Counted from the first letter of the stretch, positions 47,309 through 56,302 are shown. The stretch: DNA of 64,000 bases from Acidovorax sp. 107 (GCF_003058055.1 NZ_QBTZ01000001.1:3180001-3244000), one strand, 5' to 3'. A program made the numbers and translations. The notes: generated by a model from the letters alone, not told the origin.

Positions 47309-47812
47309 ATGCACACTGAATCCCCCGCCCACGAAACCCTGTGGAAGCTCATCAAGGACACCCGCTTTGGCATGCTCACGCACCGCACGTCCACGGGCAT
47401 GCTGCACGCGCACCCGCTGACCACCCAAAACCGGCAGCTGGATGAGCAGGCCGAGCTGTATTTCTTCATCTCCCAATCGGGCGAACTGTACGAGCGCCTG
47501 TTGACCGACGGCGAAGTGAACGTGTCATATGCCAACCCCGACGACGACAGCTATGTGTCCGTGTCCGGCCAGGCGCGGTTTGTGGATGACCGCGCGCTGA
47601 AGGAGGCCCTGTGGTCGCCCATGGCCAAGGCCTGGTTCCCGGGCGGTGTGTCCGACCCGGACTTAGCGCTGCTCGCAGTGCGCATCCGCCATGCCGAGTA
47701 CTGGAACGTGGACGAAAGCAAGATGGTGCAGCTGTTCCAGATGGCCAAGGCCGCGATCACCGGCGATCCCCCGCGTCACCTGGGCGAGCACAAGGAACTG
47801 ACCTTGTCCTGA
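47309..47812 (+). CDS. Pyridoxamine 5'-phosphate oxidase-like stress protein
   Basis: A 167-residue split-barrel flavin-binding protein of the general stress protein 26 group. Typical stretches are ETLWKLIKDTRFGMLTH, LHAHPLTTQNRQLDEQ, LYFFISQSGELYERLL, VNVSYANPDDDSYVSVSGQA and WFPGGVSDPDLALLAVRI. It probably binds FMN or F420-like cofactors in the cytoplasm. It is not a true PdxH (too short, no PNPOx C-terminus). An isolated gene between hairpins. Confidence 0.9.
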   Translation: MHTESPAHETLWKLIKDTRFGMLTHRTSTGMLHAHPLTTQNRQLDEQAELYFFISQSGELYERLLTDGEVNVSYANPDDDSYVSVSGQARFVDDRALKEALWSPMAKAWFPGGVSDPDLALLAVRIRHAEYWNVDESKMVQLFQMAKAAITGDPPRHLGEHKELTLS

Positions 47813-47892
47813 GCGGCGCCGCTGTGTGCGGCCCGGCACGCCGGGCCCCATGTGCTGGAGCCCACAGACCGCTTCAACAGCCAAATCGGCTC

Positions 47893-47940
47893 GTAGCGCC
47901 AGTGCATATTACCCTGACAGCTACACAATCAATAGCAAAA
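47893..47940 (+). repeat. Dispersed repeat, copy before the second serine-hydrolase gene
   Basis: GTAGCGCCAGTGCATATTAC, then CTGACAGCTACACAATCAATAG. The first half matches the copy at 35491 and the second resembles the reverse of the ATTGATAGCTG core. It is located in a convergent intergenic spacer. Confidence 0.7.
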
Positions 47941-47965
47941 CTCTGACCGCAAGGCGCAGCCAGCG

Positions 47966-49378
47966 TCATCGCGGCGCATTGCGCGCCTTGCGATAACGCC
48001 GGGTGGCCTCGGCCAGCATGGCGTCCTTGGGCAACAGCTGGGTGCCGCCCACCCACAGTTCGGCGGGCACGCCCTTGGCATCGCGCACGCGGCGCACCGG
48101 CTGGCCCGGGCTGGCGTAGGCCGATGCTTTCTGCACCACACCGGTGTCGCGCCCGGTGACCGCCAGCTCGGTGGTGGCCGCGTTGAAGGGCACGAACATG
48201 GCGGGCACCACCTGACACACCACCTTGCCCATGGGCACCAGGTCGCTCGCGCCCCACAGGCTCCACCAGCGCGCCGCCCAGGCGGCTTCCTTCCTGCCCG
48301 GCGCACCATGCTGCTGGAACGCAAACAGGATGCTGGCAATGCCCTCCACCCACTCGGTGGACAAACCATCCTGCGCGTTGGTCAACACGGTCACCGTCAG
48401 GTCTAGAGCAGGGAACCGCGCCGTGCGCGACAAGAACCCTTGCAGGCTGCCGGTGTGGCCCACCCATTCGCGGGGGCCCGGCGCGCTGAGCATGGTGCCC
48501 AGGCCGTAATGCGACTCGAACAGGTTGCAGGGGTCGCGCCAGCGGCGTTGCGCCATCTCACGGCGGCTGGCGGGCGAGAGGATGCTGTGCGGGCTGTCCG
48601 GCGCCAGCTGTGAAAAGAAGCGGGCTACGTCCGACGCGGTGGACACAAACCCGGCCGCCGGGGCCATGGCGTCGCACGGGTTGTCGCCCGGCACGATCAG
48701 GCGCTGGCCGAACGGAAACTCACTGCTGTGGCCCACGGCCAGGGGCGCGCGCCGGGGCAGGTGGGGCATGTCGGGCGCGGTCTCTTCCAGGCCGGCGGCG
48801 GCAATCACGTGGCGCTGCATCCAGCGCGCGTAGTCCGTGCCGGTGACCTGCTCCATCATCAGCCCCAGCAGGCCGTAGCCGTGGTTGGAATACTTGAGCT
48901 GCACGCCCGCCTCCAGCGGCGGCTTGGCGCGCAGGTCCGCCAGCAGCTCGGTGCGCGAGAGAAACGGCCGCCGGTCCAGAAACTGGCCGGCATCGGGGCC
49001 ATCGCGCGTCACCCCCGCACTGTGCGAAAGCAGCTCGCCGATGCGCGCGCGGGCCAGGTCCTTGTGCAGGCCATCGACATAGCGGCCAATGGGGTCGTCC
49101 AGCCCGACCTTACCCTGCTCGCGCAGCAGCATGACACCCGCTGCGGTGAAGGTCTTGGAGTGCGAGGCAATGCGCAGGCGGTGCCGGGGTGTGAGTTGCT
49201 TGTGGGTGCGCATGTCGGCCACCCCCAGCGCCAGCTCTGCCACGGTCTCGCCGCCGCGCGCAATGGCCACGGAACACCCGGGCTGGCGATAGCGCTCCAG
49301 TTGCAAGTCCAGCCATTGCGGCAGGTACTCCAGTGCGGGGTTGAGCCAGGCTGAATCGGTGCCGTTCTTGCTTTTCAT
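47966..49378 (-). CDS. Serine hydrolase, beta-lactamase/esterase family
   Basis: A 470-residue protein of the class C beta-lactamase-like fold. The SxxK motif is in RIASHSKTFTAAG. The tyrosine motif is YSNHGYGLLG and the third box is HTGSLQGF. A C-terminal domain of about 130 residues (after WVEGIASILF) is typical of the peptidase/esterase subgroup (Pfam beta-lactamase with DUF3471-like tail). No signal peptide is evident from the ATG at 49378; an extension to 49429 does not create one. Substrate unknown. Confidence 0.88.
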   Translation of the reverse strand: MKSKNGTDSAWLNPALEYLPQWLDLQLERYRQPGCSVAIARGGETVAELALGVADMRTHKQLTPRHRLRIASHSKTFTAAGVMLLREQGKVGLDDPIGRYVDGLHKDLARARIGELLSHSAGVTRDGPDAGQFLDRRPFLSRTELLADLRAKPPLEAGVQLKYSNHGYGLLGLMMEQVTGTDYARWMQRHVIAAAGLEETAPDMPHLPRRAPLAVGHSSEFPFGQRLIVPGDNPCDAMAPAAGFVSTASDVARFFSQLAPDSPHSILSPASRREMAQRRWRDPCNLFESHYGLGTMLSAPGPREWVGHTGSLQGFLSRTARFPALDLTVTVLTNAQDGLSTEWVEGIASILFAFQQHGAPGRKEAAWAARWWSLWGASDLVPMGKVVCQVVPAMFVPFNAATTELAVTGRDTGVVQKASAYASPGQPVRRVRDAKGVPAELWVGGTQLLPKDAMLAEATRRYRKARNAPR

Positions 49379-49771
49379 GCGTTGCTCCGCTTGGTCTGTG
49401 GAGAAAATGGGTGGGGCAGTGTAGGGCACGCACTACCGCAGGGCTGCCGCACGCGGGCCTGCTTTGCATGCGCCCAAACCCCAAACCAAAATCCGCCGGC
49501 GACGCGCTCACCGCTCCCATGGCATCGCTCCAGCAGGTCTCTGCCGGCACCGCTGCGCCCATCGCTTCGACGATCTACACCGCGTCCAGCCAAGCCGCTG
49601 GATGAAGGAACAGCAAAAGGGCTGAAGACCGGGGGGCCGGGGCGTGGATTCCTCACGGGCAGCCCCGCCGAACCGCGTTTGGCGAACACCCCCAGAGCGA
49701 TGCGGCGGATCGTCCTGAAACCTCAGCGGACTGGTGCGGGGTGTCCGCGCCAGCGGCCGTCCTCCAACCGC
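49379..49771. other. 393-base spacer with no supported gene
   Basis: Lies between the serine hydrolase (start at 49378) and the end of the delta-60 repeat gene. Short frames exist, for example a 45-codon one from 49469, but none has a ribosome-binding site or a recognisable product. I see no strong hairpin or repeat here. It presumably holds the promoter of the serine hydrolase. Confidence 0.5.
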
Positions 49772-52700
49772 TTACAGCATGGAACGCTGGCGCAGACTAC
49801 CCACACCGAGCACCAGCGCCAACAGCGACAGTGCAATCAGCCCCCACGCGTTCAGGGTCGGTATCGAAGTAGCACTGGGGGGAGGTCCTGGCAGGAGCAC
49901 CGGCGCAAATGGATCTGCGATGGCGCCTAGTACTGGGTTGTTGTCGCCCACACCGTTGTCGGTGACGCTGAAGATCACCGAATCACCCACCACCGTTCCG
50001 TGTGCAAACCAGGTGGGCGCAGCCCCTGCGGCTGCAGGGCCGTACTTGTAGGGCTGCAAACCATTCAGGCTGCCTGCGGGGTAGTCAATGCGCACCGACA
50101 AGGTGGCATTGGCGCAACCCGCTGCGGTGAAGCTGGCGACGCCCAGTGGGAAGCTCGCGCCAGCTGGCGCTCCTGGCGGCACGGAGGTGCCGATCTGCAT
50201 TCCAGAAATCGTGCAACCGGGTGGGGCACCCACTTGCACTCCTGCATTGCCACCACCTGGCAAGGTCACAGGAGGCTGGGTCCACAGCTGTGGGGTGGCG
50301 TTTGCAGACGCCGAAGCATTTCCGGCACCCGCCCCATTGATGGCCCGCACGCTGAAGGTGTGGGCCACGCCATTGGTCAGGCCCGAGATGGTGCAGGTGA
50401 GCGCGCCGGTGGTGTTGCAACTGCCGGCCGGAGCCCCTGTGACCGCATAGCCAATGATGGGGCTACCGCCGTCGTTGACAGGGGCGGTCCACGACAGGGC
50501 CACGGCCCCGTCACCTGCTACGGCTGTCAAGCCCGTGGGCGCACCCGGCACTGCGGCCTGGGGCGTGGCCGATGCCGGCGTTGAAGGGCTGCCAGTGCCA
50601 GCACCATTGGCGGCTGTGACGGTGAAGGTGTGCGCGACGCCGTTGGTCAGGCCCGGCACTGTGCAGGTGGTGGCAGGGGCCGTGGCGGTGCAACTGCCGG
50701 CCGGAACCCCTGTGACGGTGTAGCCCGTGATGGCGCTGCCGCCGTCACTCGAAGGTGCTGTCCAGCTCAGGGTAACGGCACCATTGCCAGCGGTGGCCAC
50801 CAACCCAGTGGGTGCGCCCGGAGCGGTGACCAAGAACAGTTCACGCACCGACCGCACGAGGGACGACGAGCCGTTCTGGTAGCCGCCCGTGGCGATGCCC
50901 TGCGCACGCACCCACACGAGGGCTCCAGTGGGGAAGGTCAGCCCGTCCAGCGCCCAGCCACCTGCTACCCGTGTGGCGGCACCCAGATCCGTCCAGGCTG
51001 CCTCACTGGCATTCTCAATGCTCGACACCGCAAAGCGCACTTGACTGAGTTCGGGGCCAGCGCCGCTGCGCATCCAGCGCAGGCCAGTTCCATCGAGGGT
51101 AGCGCGCAAGGACTGAAGGGCCATCTCTGGCACGTTCAGCCGCGCAATGCCGTTGCGCGCTTGCCCGCCAATATTCGCGAAATCACCTCCCACCAACACT
51201 TTGCCATCGGGCTGCACCGCCACACTGGCCACATTGCCATCAGCATCCGGGTTGAAGTTGATATCTGCCGTGCCGTCGATGTTAAGCCGCGCAATGCGGT
51301 TGCGCGCTTGCCCGCCGATGGCGCTGAAGAGTCCCCCCACAAGCACCTTTCCATCGGGCTGCACCGCCAGGCTGAACACAGGGCCATTAGCGTCCAGGTT
51401 GAAGCTGCTATCTAACGAGCCATCCGCGTTGAGCCGGGCAATTCCGTTGCGCGCTTGCCCTCCAATACTTGAGAACTGGCCCCCCACCACCACCTTTCCA
51501 TCGGGTAGCACCACAAGGGATTGCACCGTGGCGTTGGCATCCGGGTTGAAGCTGATATCTAACGAGCCGTCGGCGTTGAGCCGGGCGATGCGGTTGCGCG
51601 CATGCCCGCCAATATTGCTGAAATCGCCCCCCACCACCACCTTGCCGTCGGGCTGCAGCGCCAAGCTGAGCACTGCGTTATCGGCATCGGGGTTAAAGGT
51701 GGCACTTACTGAGCCGTCAGCGTTGAGCCGGGCAATGCGGTTGCGCGCTTGCCCGCCGATGGTGGTGAAACGGCCACCCACCAGCACCTCTCCGTCGGGC
51801 TGTACCGCCAGGCTGAACACAACGTTATTAGCGTCCGAGTAGAAGCTGTTGTCTACCGTGCCATCAACATTGAGCAGGGCGATGCTGCTGCGTGTTTGCC
51901 CGCCGATGGTGGTGAAATTCCCTCCCACCAGCACCTTGCCATCGGGTTGCAGCGCCAGGCTGAGCACAGATCTGTTGACACCCGGGTTGAAACCCGCATC
52001 TTCCGTGCCATCAACATTGAGCCGGGCAATGCGGTTGCGCGGTTGTCCGCCAATGGTGGTGAAATCCCCTCCCACTAGCACCTTGCCATCGGGCTGCAGC
52101 GCCAGGCTATGCACAGGGCCACCGGCATCCGCCACGAAGCTGGCATCTAACGAGCCATCAACGTTGAGCCGAGCAATGCAGTTGCGTGGTTGTCCGGCAA
52201 TGGTCGTGAAATCCCCGCCCACCAGCACCTTGCCATCCGGTTGCAGCGCCAGGCTGTAGGGCCCCCCGCTAATTGGTTCCGCGTTGAAGCTGGTATCTGC
52301 CGTGCCGTCGGAGTTGAGCCGGGCAATTCGGATGCGTGGCTGTCCGCCAATGGTGGTGAAACTGCCCCCCACCAGCACCTTGCCATCGGGCTGCACCACC
52401 AGGCTCCCCACGCCGTAATTTGCATTCGGATTGAAGTTGGCATCCACCGAGCCATCGGCGTTGAGCCGGGCAATGCCTATGCGCGGTTGTCCGCCGATGT
52501 GAGTGAAATAGCCACCGATCAGCACCTTGCCGTCGGGCTGTACGGCCATGGCGGTCACCGTACTATCAGCGCTCTGGTTGAAGCTGGTATCTACCGTGCC
52601 GTCGGCGTTGAGCCGGGCAATGCGGTTGTACGGTTGCCCACCCACAGTGGTGAAATTGCCACCCGCCAACACTTTGCCATCGGGCTGCACCGCCAGGCTG

Positions 52701-52855
52701 TGCACCGCGAAATTGGCATCCGGGTTGAAGCTGGCATCCAGTGAGCCATCGGCGTTGAGCCGGGCGATGCTGCTGCGCGGTTGCCCGCCCATATTGCGGA
52801 AGTCCCCCCCAACCAAGAGCTTGCCGTCAGACTGTATCGCCAGACTGAGCACCAC
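49772..52855 (-). CDS. Delta-60 repeat surface protein with FN3 domains and IPTL-CTERM tail (main frame)
   Basis: The 1027 residues counted from the GTG at 52855 are the body of a larger protein. The frame is open upstream to about 52936, where it parts from its signal-peptide frame. Residues 1 to about 580 are 12 tandem repeats of about 49 residues (VLSLALQPDGKVLVGGDFTT, then GGQPRNRIARLNVDG). Such delta-60 repeats probably form beta-propellers. Two fibronectin III domains follow (GAPTGLVATAGNGAVTLSWT and a second copy), then a choice-of-anchor domain. The C-terminus is an IPTL-CTERM sorting tail, SIPTLNAWGLIALSLLALVL, then RQRS. The product would be exported and anchored or processed at the outer surface. 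Confidence 0.85.
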   Translation of the reverse strand: MVLSLAIQSDGKLLVGGDFRNMGGQPRSSIARLNADGSLDASFNPDANFAVHSLAVQPDGKVLAGGNFTTVGGQPYNRIARLNADGTVDTSFNQSADSTVTAMAVQPDGKVLIGGYFTHIGGQPRIGIARLNADGSVDANFNPNANYGVGSLVVQPDGKVLVGGSFTTIGGQPRIRIARLNSDGTADTSFNAEPISGGPYSLALQPDGKVLVGGDFTTIAGQPRNCIARLNVDGSLDASFVADAGGPVHSLALQPDGKVLVGGDFTTIGGQPRNRIARLNVDGTEDAGFNPGVNRSVLSLALQPDGKVLVGGNFTTIGGQTRSSIALLNVDGTVDNSFYSDANNVVFSLAVQPDGEVLVGGRFTTIGGQARNRIARLNADGSVSATFNPDADNAVLSLALQPDGKVVVGGDFSNIGGHARNRIARLNADGSLDISFNPDANATVQSLVVLPDGKVVVGGQFSSIGGQARNGIARLNADGSLDSSFNLDANGPVFSLAVQPDGKVLVGGLFSAIGGQARNRIARLNIDGTADINFNPDADGNVASVAVQPDGKVLVGGDFANIGGQARNGIARLNVPEMALQSLRATLDGTGLRWMRSGAGPELSQVRFAVSSIENASEAAWTDLGAATRVAGGWALDGLTFPTGALVWVRAQGIATGGYQNGSSSLVRSVRELFLVTAPGAPTGLVATAGNGAVTLSWTAPSSDGGSAITGYTVTGVPAGSCTATAPATTCTVPGLTNGVAHTFTVTAANGAGTGSPSTPASATPQAAVPGAPTGLTAVAGDGAVALSWTAPVNDGGSPIIGYAVTGAPAGSCNTTGALTCTISGLTNGVAHTFSVRAINGAGAGNASASANATPQLWTQPPVTLPGGGNAGVQVGAPPGCTISGMQIGTSVPPGAPAGASFPLGVASFTAAGCANATLSVRIDYPAGSLNGLQPYKYGPAAAGAAPTWFAHGTVVGDSVIFSVTDNGVGDNNPVLGAIADPFAPVLLPGPPPSATSIPTLNAWGLIALSLLALVLGVGSLRQRSML

Positions 52856-53010
52856 ACTATCAGCGTTTGGGCTGAAGCTGGTATCTACCGAGCCGTCAGC
52901 GTTGAGCCGGGCAATATGGTTGCGCGATTGCCCCCCATACTTGTGAAATTGCCCCCCACAACCACCTTGCCATCGGATAGCACGACAACGCTCCCGACTT
53001 TGGCGTCGGC
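51130..53010 (-). repeat. Tandem 147-bp coding repeats (13 units)
   Basis: About 13 contiguous units of close to 147 bp encode the delta-60 repeats. The phrase pair for LPDGK/QPDGK plus VLVGG (plus strand ACCTTGCCATCGGGCTGCA) recurs in every unit. The units vary enough to show age, with most divergence at the third codon positions and at the loop residues. They are not CRISPR: there are no spacers and each unit is coding. Confidence 0.85.
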
Positions 53011-53196
53011 CCCGGGACCGGGGTCAAAACCATCCAGCGCGCTTTGGGCTGCGGCACGGTGGGGCACCACCATCAGCAAAAGCGCCATGCAGATGCAAGT
53101 GGCCAGCCAGTGCCACCACGAGCGAGAGCGCCCCGAGGCTGTTCCAATAGACACGACGCCCGCACAGGCGCGTGAAAAAGCAGGTGGTGGATGCAT
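52885..53196 (-). CDS. N-terminal fragment of the delta-60 repeat protein (frameshifted)
   Basis: The frame from the ATG at 53196 encodes a signal peptide (WLATCICMALLLMVVPHRAA, cleavage near AAAQ) and the first delta-60 repeat (GSVVVLSDGKVVVGGNFTSM). After MGG it leaves frame at the run of six C at 52931-52936 (plus strand). Adding one base there would read MGGQSRNHIARLNADG and join the main frame. The gene is therefore a single ORF of about 1140 codons broken by one missing base. That break could be a true mutation, a phase-variable run or a sequencing error. Confidence 0.75.
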   Translation of the reverse strand: MHPPPAFSRACAGVVSIGTASGRSRSWWHWLATCICMALLLMVVPHRAAAQSALDGFDPGPGADAKVGSVVVLSDGKVVVGGNFTSMGGNRATILPGSTLTAR

Positions 53197-53417
53197 CGTA
53201 TTAGGTCAAAGGTGGTCCGCTGCAAACTCTAGGGAACATCTCGTTGCGAGACCGCAAGTAATGTAAATGCGAGGGCGCCCGACGCCAACTGGCAAAGCCC
53301 GCTGGGGCCGGCGCGCGGGTTCTGGACGCTCATACTAAGGTTTCTGGCCACCCTTCAACCGGGTCATACTGCGGCGCGCATCTCGCTGGCAGTTGACCTC
53401 CCAAAGTCTTTAATCCC

Positions 53418-54029
53418 ATGCCCCCCATCGCCGTCATCGACTTTGAAACCACCGGCGTCTCGCCCGGCCAGGGAGCACGCGCGACCGAGGTGGCCATCGT
53501 GCTGCTGGAGCGGGGTCAGGTGGTGGACCGGTTCCAGAGCCTGATGAAGACAGGGGTGTGGATTCCGTCGTTCATCACCCAGCTCACCGGCATCACCAAC
53601 GCGATGGTGAACGCCGCACCCGATGCGGCGCAGGTGATGCAGGACGCCGCGCGCTTTGTGGGTGATGCGCCCATGGTGGCGCACAACGCGTCGTTCGACA
53701 GCAAGTTCTGGCAGGCCGAGCTGGCCCTGGCCGGGCTGGCTGCACCGCAGCCGTTTGCGTGCACGGTGCTGCTGTCGCGGCGCCTGTACCCCGAGGCGCC
53801 CAGCCACAGGCTGGGCACGCTGGTGGACTACCACGGCCTGCCGCGCACGGGCCAGGCCCACCGGGCGCTGGCCGATGCCGAAATGGCGGCCGCGCTGCTG
53901 GCGCGCATGCAGCACGACCTGCGCACCCGCTGGCGCGTGGCCGAGCCCAGCTACACGCTGCTGCAAACGCTGCAGCGCTGCGCCAAGCCCAAGGTAGGGG
54001 CGCTGCTGGCGCAGCATGCGGGCGCCTGA
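53418..54029 (+). CDS. DEDDh 3'-5' exonuclease (DNA polymerase III epsilon-like)
   Basis: A 203-residue exonuclease-domain protein. The DEDDh residues are present: Asp8 and Glu10 in VIDFETTG, the Asp in HNASFDSKF, and HRALADAEM with the final His and Asp. It lacks the C-terminal domain by which DnaQ binds the polymerase, so it is probably a stand-alone DNA or RNA exonuclease, not the replicative proofreader. No operon partner is visible. Confidence 0.9.
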   Translation: MPPIAVIDFETTGVSPGQGARATEVAIVLLERGQVVDRFQSLMKTGVWIPSFITQLTGITNAMVNAAPDAAQVMQDAARFVGDAPMVAHNASFDSKFWQAELALAGLAAPQPFACTVLLSRRLYPEAPSHRLGTLVDYHGLPRTGQAHRALADAEMAAALLARMQHDLRTRWRVAEPSYTLLQTLQRCAKPKVGALLAQHAGA

Positions 54030-54071
54030 CTCGACCTGCCCGCTGGCGATGCCGTTGCTCAGTTACTATTG

Positions 54072-54112
54072 AATTGATAGCTGCTAGCGCAAGATTCACT
54101 AGCGCTTGCGGG
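54072..54112 (+). repeat. Dispersed repeat, copy after the exonuclease gene
   Basis: ATTGATAGCTGCTAGCGC, then AAGATTCACTAGCGCTTGCG. It shares ATTGATAGCTGC and GCGCTTGCG with the copy upstream of gyrB. An AGCGC / GCGCT pair can form an imperfect hairpin. It lies between the exonuclease and NnrU genes. Confidence 0.75.
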
Positions 54113-54299
54113 ACTTCTGACTTGAATCCAGGGCTGACAATCATTCTCCAGAGCATGCGTCTGCAGGGGCCGCGCAAGTCCCTCCGCGGCGGTTGCACTG
54201 GCCTGCTCTGCCGATAATCGACCGGGACCTGCACGACGGAGCGGTGCCACCGGTGGCGCAGACCCGCCTTCGTCCTCATAACCTGTTCACGACGACAAC

Positions 54300-54896
54300 A
54301 TGAAAGGCTTGGCCATGGGGTATCTGGTACTGGGACTGGTGCTGTTTCTGGGTGTGCACTCGGTGCGCATCGTGGCCGACGGCTGGCGCACGCAGACGCT
54401 GGCGCGCATGGGCGAGATGCCGTGGAAGGGGCTGTATTCGCTGGTGTCGGCCGTGGGCCTGGCGCTCATCGTGTGGGGCTATGGCCTGGCGCGGCAGCAG
54501 CCCGTAGTGCTGTGGGTGCCGCCCATCGGCATGCGGCACGCCGCAGCGCTGCTGACACTAATCGCCTTTGTGCTGCTGGCCGCCACCTATGTGCCACGCA
54601 ATGCCATCAAGGCCCGGCTGCACCACCCGATGGTGCTGGGGGTGAAGGTGTGGGCGCTGGCGCATCTGCTGTCCAACGGCAACCTGGCCGATGTGCTGCT
54701 GTTTGGCAGCTTTTTGCTGTGGGCCGTGCTGAGCTTTCGCGCCGCGCGCCAGCGCGACCGGGCGCAGGGCGCCGTGTACGCGGCGGGCAGCGCTGCGGGC
54801 ACGGCAGCGGCTGTGGTGGCGGGCACAGTGGCCTGGGCGGGATTTGCGTTCTGGGGCCACGCGTGGCTGATCGGCGTGGCGCCAATGGGCCGGTGA
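54300..54896 (+). CDS. NnrU family membrane protein
   Basis: A 198-residue integral membrane protein with about five hydrophobic helices. NnrU-like stretches are LGLVLFLGVHSVRIVADGWR, GLYSLVSAVGLALIVWGYG, RLHHPMVLGVKVWALAHLL and GNLADVLLFGSFLLWAVLSF. The family was first noted near nitrite and nitric oxide reductase genes, but its function is unknown, and here no denitrification genes are close by. A probable member of the DUF3297 transcript downstream. Confidence 0.9.
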   Translation: MKGLAMGYLVLGLVLFLGVHSVRIVADGWRTQTLARMGEMPWKGLYSLVSAVGLALIVWGYGLARQQPVVLWVPPIGMRHAAALLTLIAFVLLAATYVPRNAIKARLHHPMVLGVKVWALAHLLSNGNLADVLLFGSFLLWAVLSFRAARQRDRAQGAVYAAGSAAGTAAAVVAGTVAWAGFAFWGHAWLIGVAPMGR

Positions 54897-54995
54897 CACG
54901 GCAGGGTGGTGGTGCGGTAGGGGCTTCGCCCGCCCGGGTGCCGCCAAATCCCGGAGAATCCGCGCTTTGCGTTTTCTCTTTCTCCCGAGACCTGT

Positions 54996-55259
54996 ATGAA
55001 CGAAGCCCAAAGCCCCGCAACCCCCGCCCAGCCCCCCCTGCCCGACCACCTGTCGGTCAACCCCCGCAGCCCGCACCATGTGGCCGCCGTGTTCGAGCAC
55101 GACATCGGCATCCGCCTCAATGGCAAGGAGCGGTTTGATGTGGAGGAATACTGCATCAGCGAAGGCTGGGTGAAGGTGCCCGCCGGCAAGACCGTGGACC
55201 GCAAGGGCCAGCCGCTGCTCATCAAGATCAAGGGCACGGTCGAAGCGTTCTACAAGTGA
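54996..55259 (+). CDS. DUF3297 family protein
   Basis: An 87-residue protein with the DUF3297 core SPHHVAAVFEHDIGIRLNGK, ERFDVEEYCISEGWVKVPAG and KGTVEAFYK. It is small, acidic-to-neutral and probably cytoplasmic; function unknown (some database entries call it a glutathione peroxidase without basis that I can see). It overlaps the start of the RNase H-like gene by 4 bases. Confidence 0.9.
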   Translation: MNEAQSPATPAQPPLPDHLSVNPRSPHHVAAVFEHDIGIRLNGKERFDVEEYCISEGWVKVPAGKTVDRKGQPLLIKIKGTVEAFYK

Positions 55260-55753
55260 CCGCTGCACGAGCGGCCACACCGCTCGCCCCTGGTGCCTGG
55301 GTGATTCACTGCGATGGCAGTGCCTGGCCCAACCCCGGTCGCATGGGCCTGGGGGCGGTGCTGACGGGCCCCGACGGCACCGTGCAGCACCAGATCTCCG
55401 AAGCCACCACCTTTACCGGCTGCAACAACGAGGCCGAGTTGCGCGCGCTGATGTTGGCATTGCAGTGGCTGGCGCTGCAGGGCATCGCCACATCAAGCCC
55501 TGTGCAGGTGTTCAGCGACAACAGCGTGCTGGTGGAGCAGCTGGGCAACCACCCCAAGGCACCGATTGAGCGGCTGGCAACGCTGTTTGACGAAGCACGC
55601 GAGGCACTGCAGCTCTTCCCACAAGCCCAGGTCCAGTGGATTCCCCGCCACCGCAATGGCGCCGCCGACACGCTGGCGCGCGCCGCCCTGGGACTGGCAC
55701 CCAAGGCCGCCACGCCACAGGGGCAGACGCTCAAAAAGTGCCGCAGGCGCTGA
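55256..55753 (+). CDS. RNase H-like protein
   Basis: A 165-residue ribonuclease H fold protein. The expected acidic residues are in HCDGSAWPNPGRMGLGAV (Asp), NNEAELRALMLAL (Glu), VFSDNSVLVEQL (Asp) and HRNGAADTLARAA (Asp). The pattern is closer to the RNase H-like domain of the reverse-transcriptase-like (RVT_3) group than to RnhA itself. It would cleave RNA in RNA-DNA hybrids. It starts with a GTG overlapping the DUF3297 stop. Confidence 0.88.
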   Translation: MTAARAATPLAPGAWVIHCDGSAWPNPGRMGLGAVLTGPDGTVQHQISEATTFTGCNNEAELRALMLALQWLALQGIATSSPVQVFSDNSVLVEQLGNHPKAPIERLATLFDEAREALQLFPQAQVQWIPRHRNGAADTLARAALGLAPKAATPQGQTLKKCRRR

Positions 55754-55774
55754 GTCTCTGCCCGGCACACGCCA

Positions 55775-56302
55775 TCAGGCCGGGTCGAGCCCTGCAGCCG
55801 CACGGTACGCCTGGATGCGCGGCAGCACCGCCTGGCGACGAGCGATGCTTTGCGCAGGCCACAACCCATCGCGTTCGTAGTACTCCGCCACGGCGGGTGT
55901 CCCGGGCAGCAGCACCACCCAGGGCTGTTTGGAGGCCGTGAAGATGTGGATGTCGGGCGGCAGGTGGTCCGGCGCATCCAGCGTGCCCACGCGCACAAAG
56001 GCCATCACGGGCCCCGCGCCTGCATAGTGGCTCCAGACCGTCACCTGGCAGTGCGGGCATCGCGCAATCTGCTGGCCCAGACCGCTTTCTGACGGGGTGT
56101 GCACCATCGCTGGGGTGCCTGCGAGCAGTTCCACACGGTCGGCCTCGATCATCGCGTTCAACGCGAAGGCCGCGCCGCTTTCGCGCTGGCACCAGCGGCA
56201 GTGGCAGCAGTGCACAAACAGCGGGGGCGTGAGCAGGCGGTAACGCACATGGCGGCAGGTGCAGCCGCCGTCCAGCGGGTACTCAGCGGCAGGGTGGGTC
56301 AT
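55775..56302 (-). CDS. GFA family protein (CENP-V/glutathione-dependent type)
   Basis: A 175-residue zinc-binding protein of the GFA family. The zinc cysteines are in GGCTCRHVRY, HCCHCRWCQRESGAAF and ARCPHCQVTVW. Members bind zinc and often act with glutathione, but true formaldehyde activity is known for few. It is the last gene of a leftward group headed by the DGPF/YCII gene, 47 bases after the sigma-factor gene. Confidence 0.9.
   Translation of the reverse strand: MTHPAAEYPLDGGCTCRHVRYRLLTPPLFVHCCHCRWCQRESGAAFALNAMIEADRVELLAGTPAMVHTPSESGLGQQIARCPHCQVTVWSHYAGAGPVMAFVRVGTLDAPDHLPPDIHIFTASKQPWVVLLPGTPAVAEYYERDGLWPAQSIARRQAVLPRIQAYRAAAGLDPA

Noticed and set aside
49469..49606. 45-codon frame between the serine hydrolase and the delta-60 gene
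   Set aside because: No ribosome-binding site, no recognised product and a composition that fits chance in high-GC DNA.
51130..53010. Regular repeats that could be mistaken for a CRISPR array or satellite
   Set aside because: Each 147-base unit is coding and contiguous with no spacers, and the units translate to delta-60 repeats.
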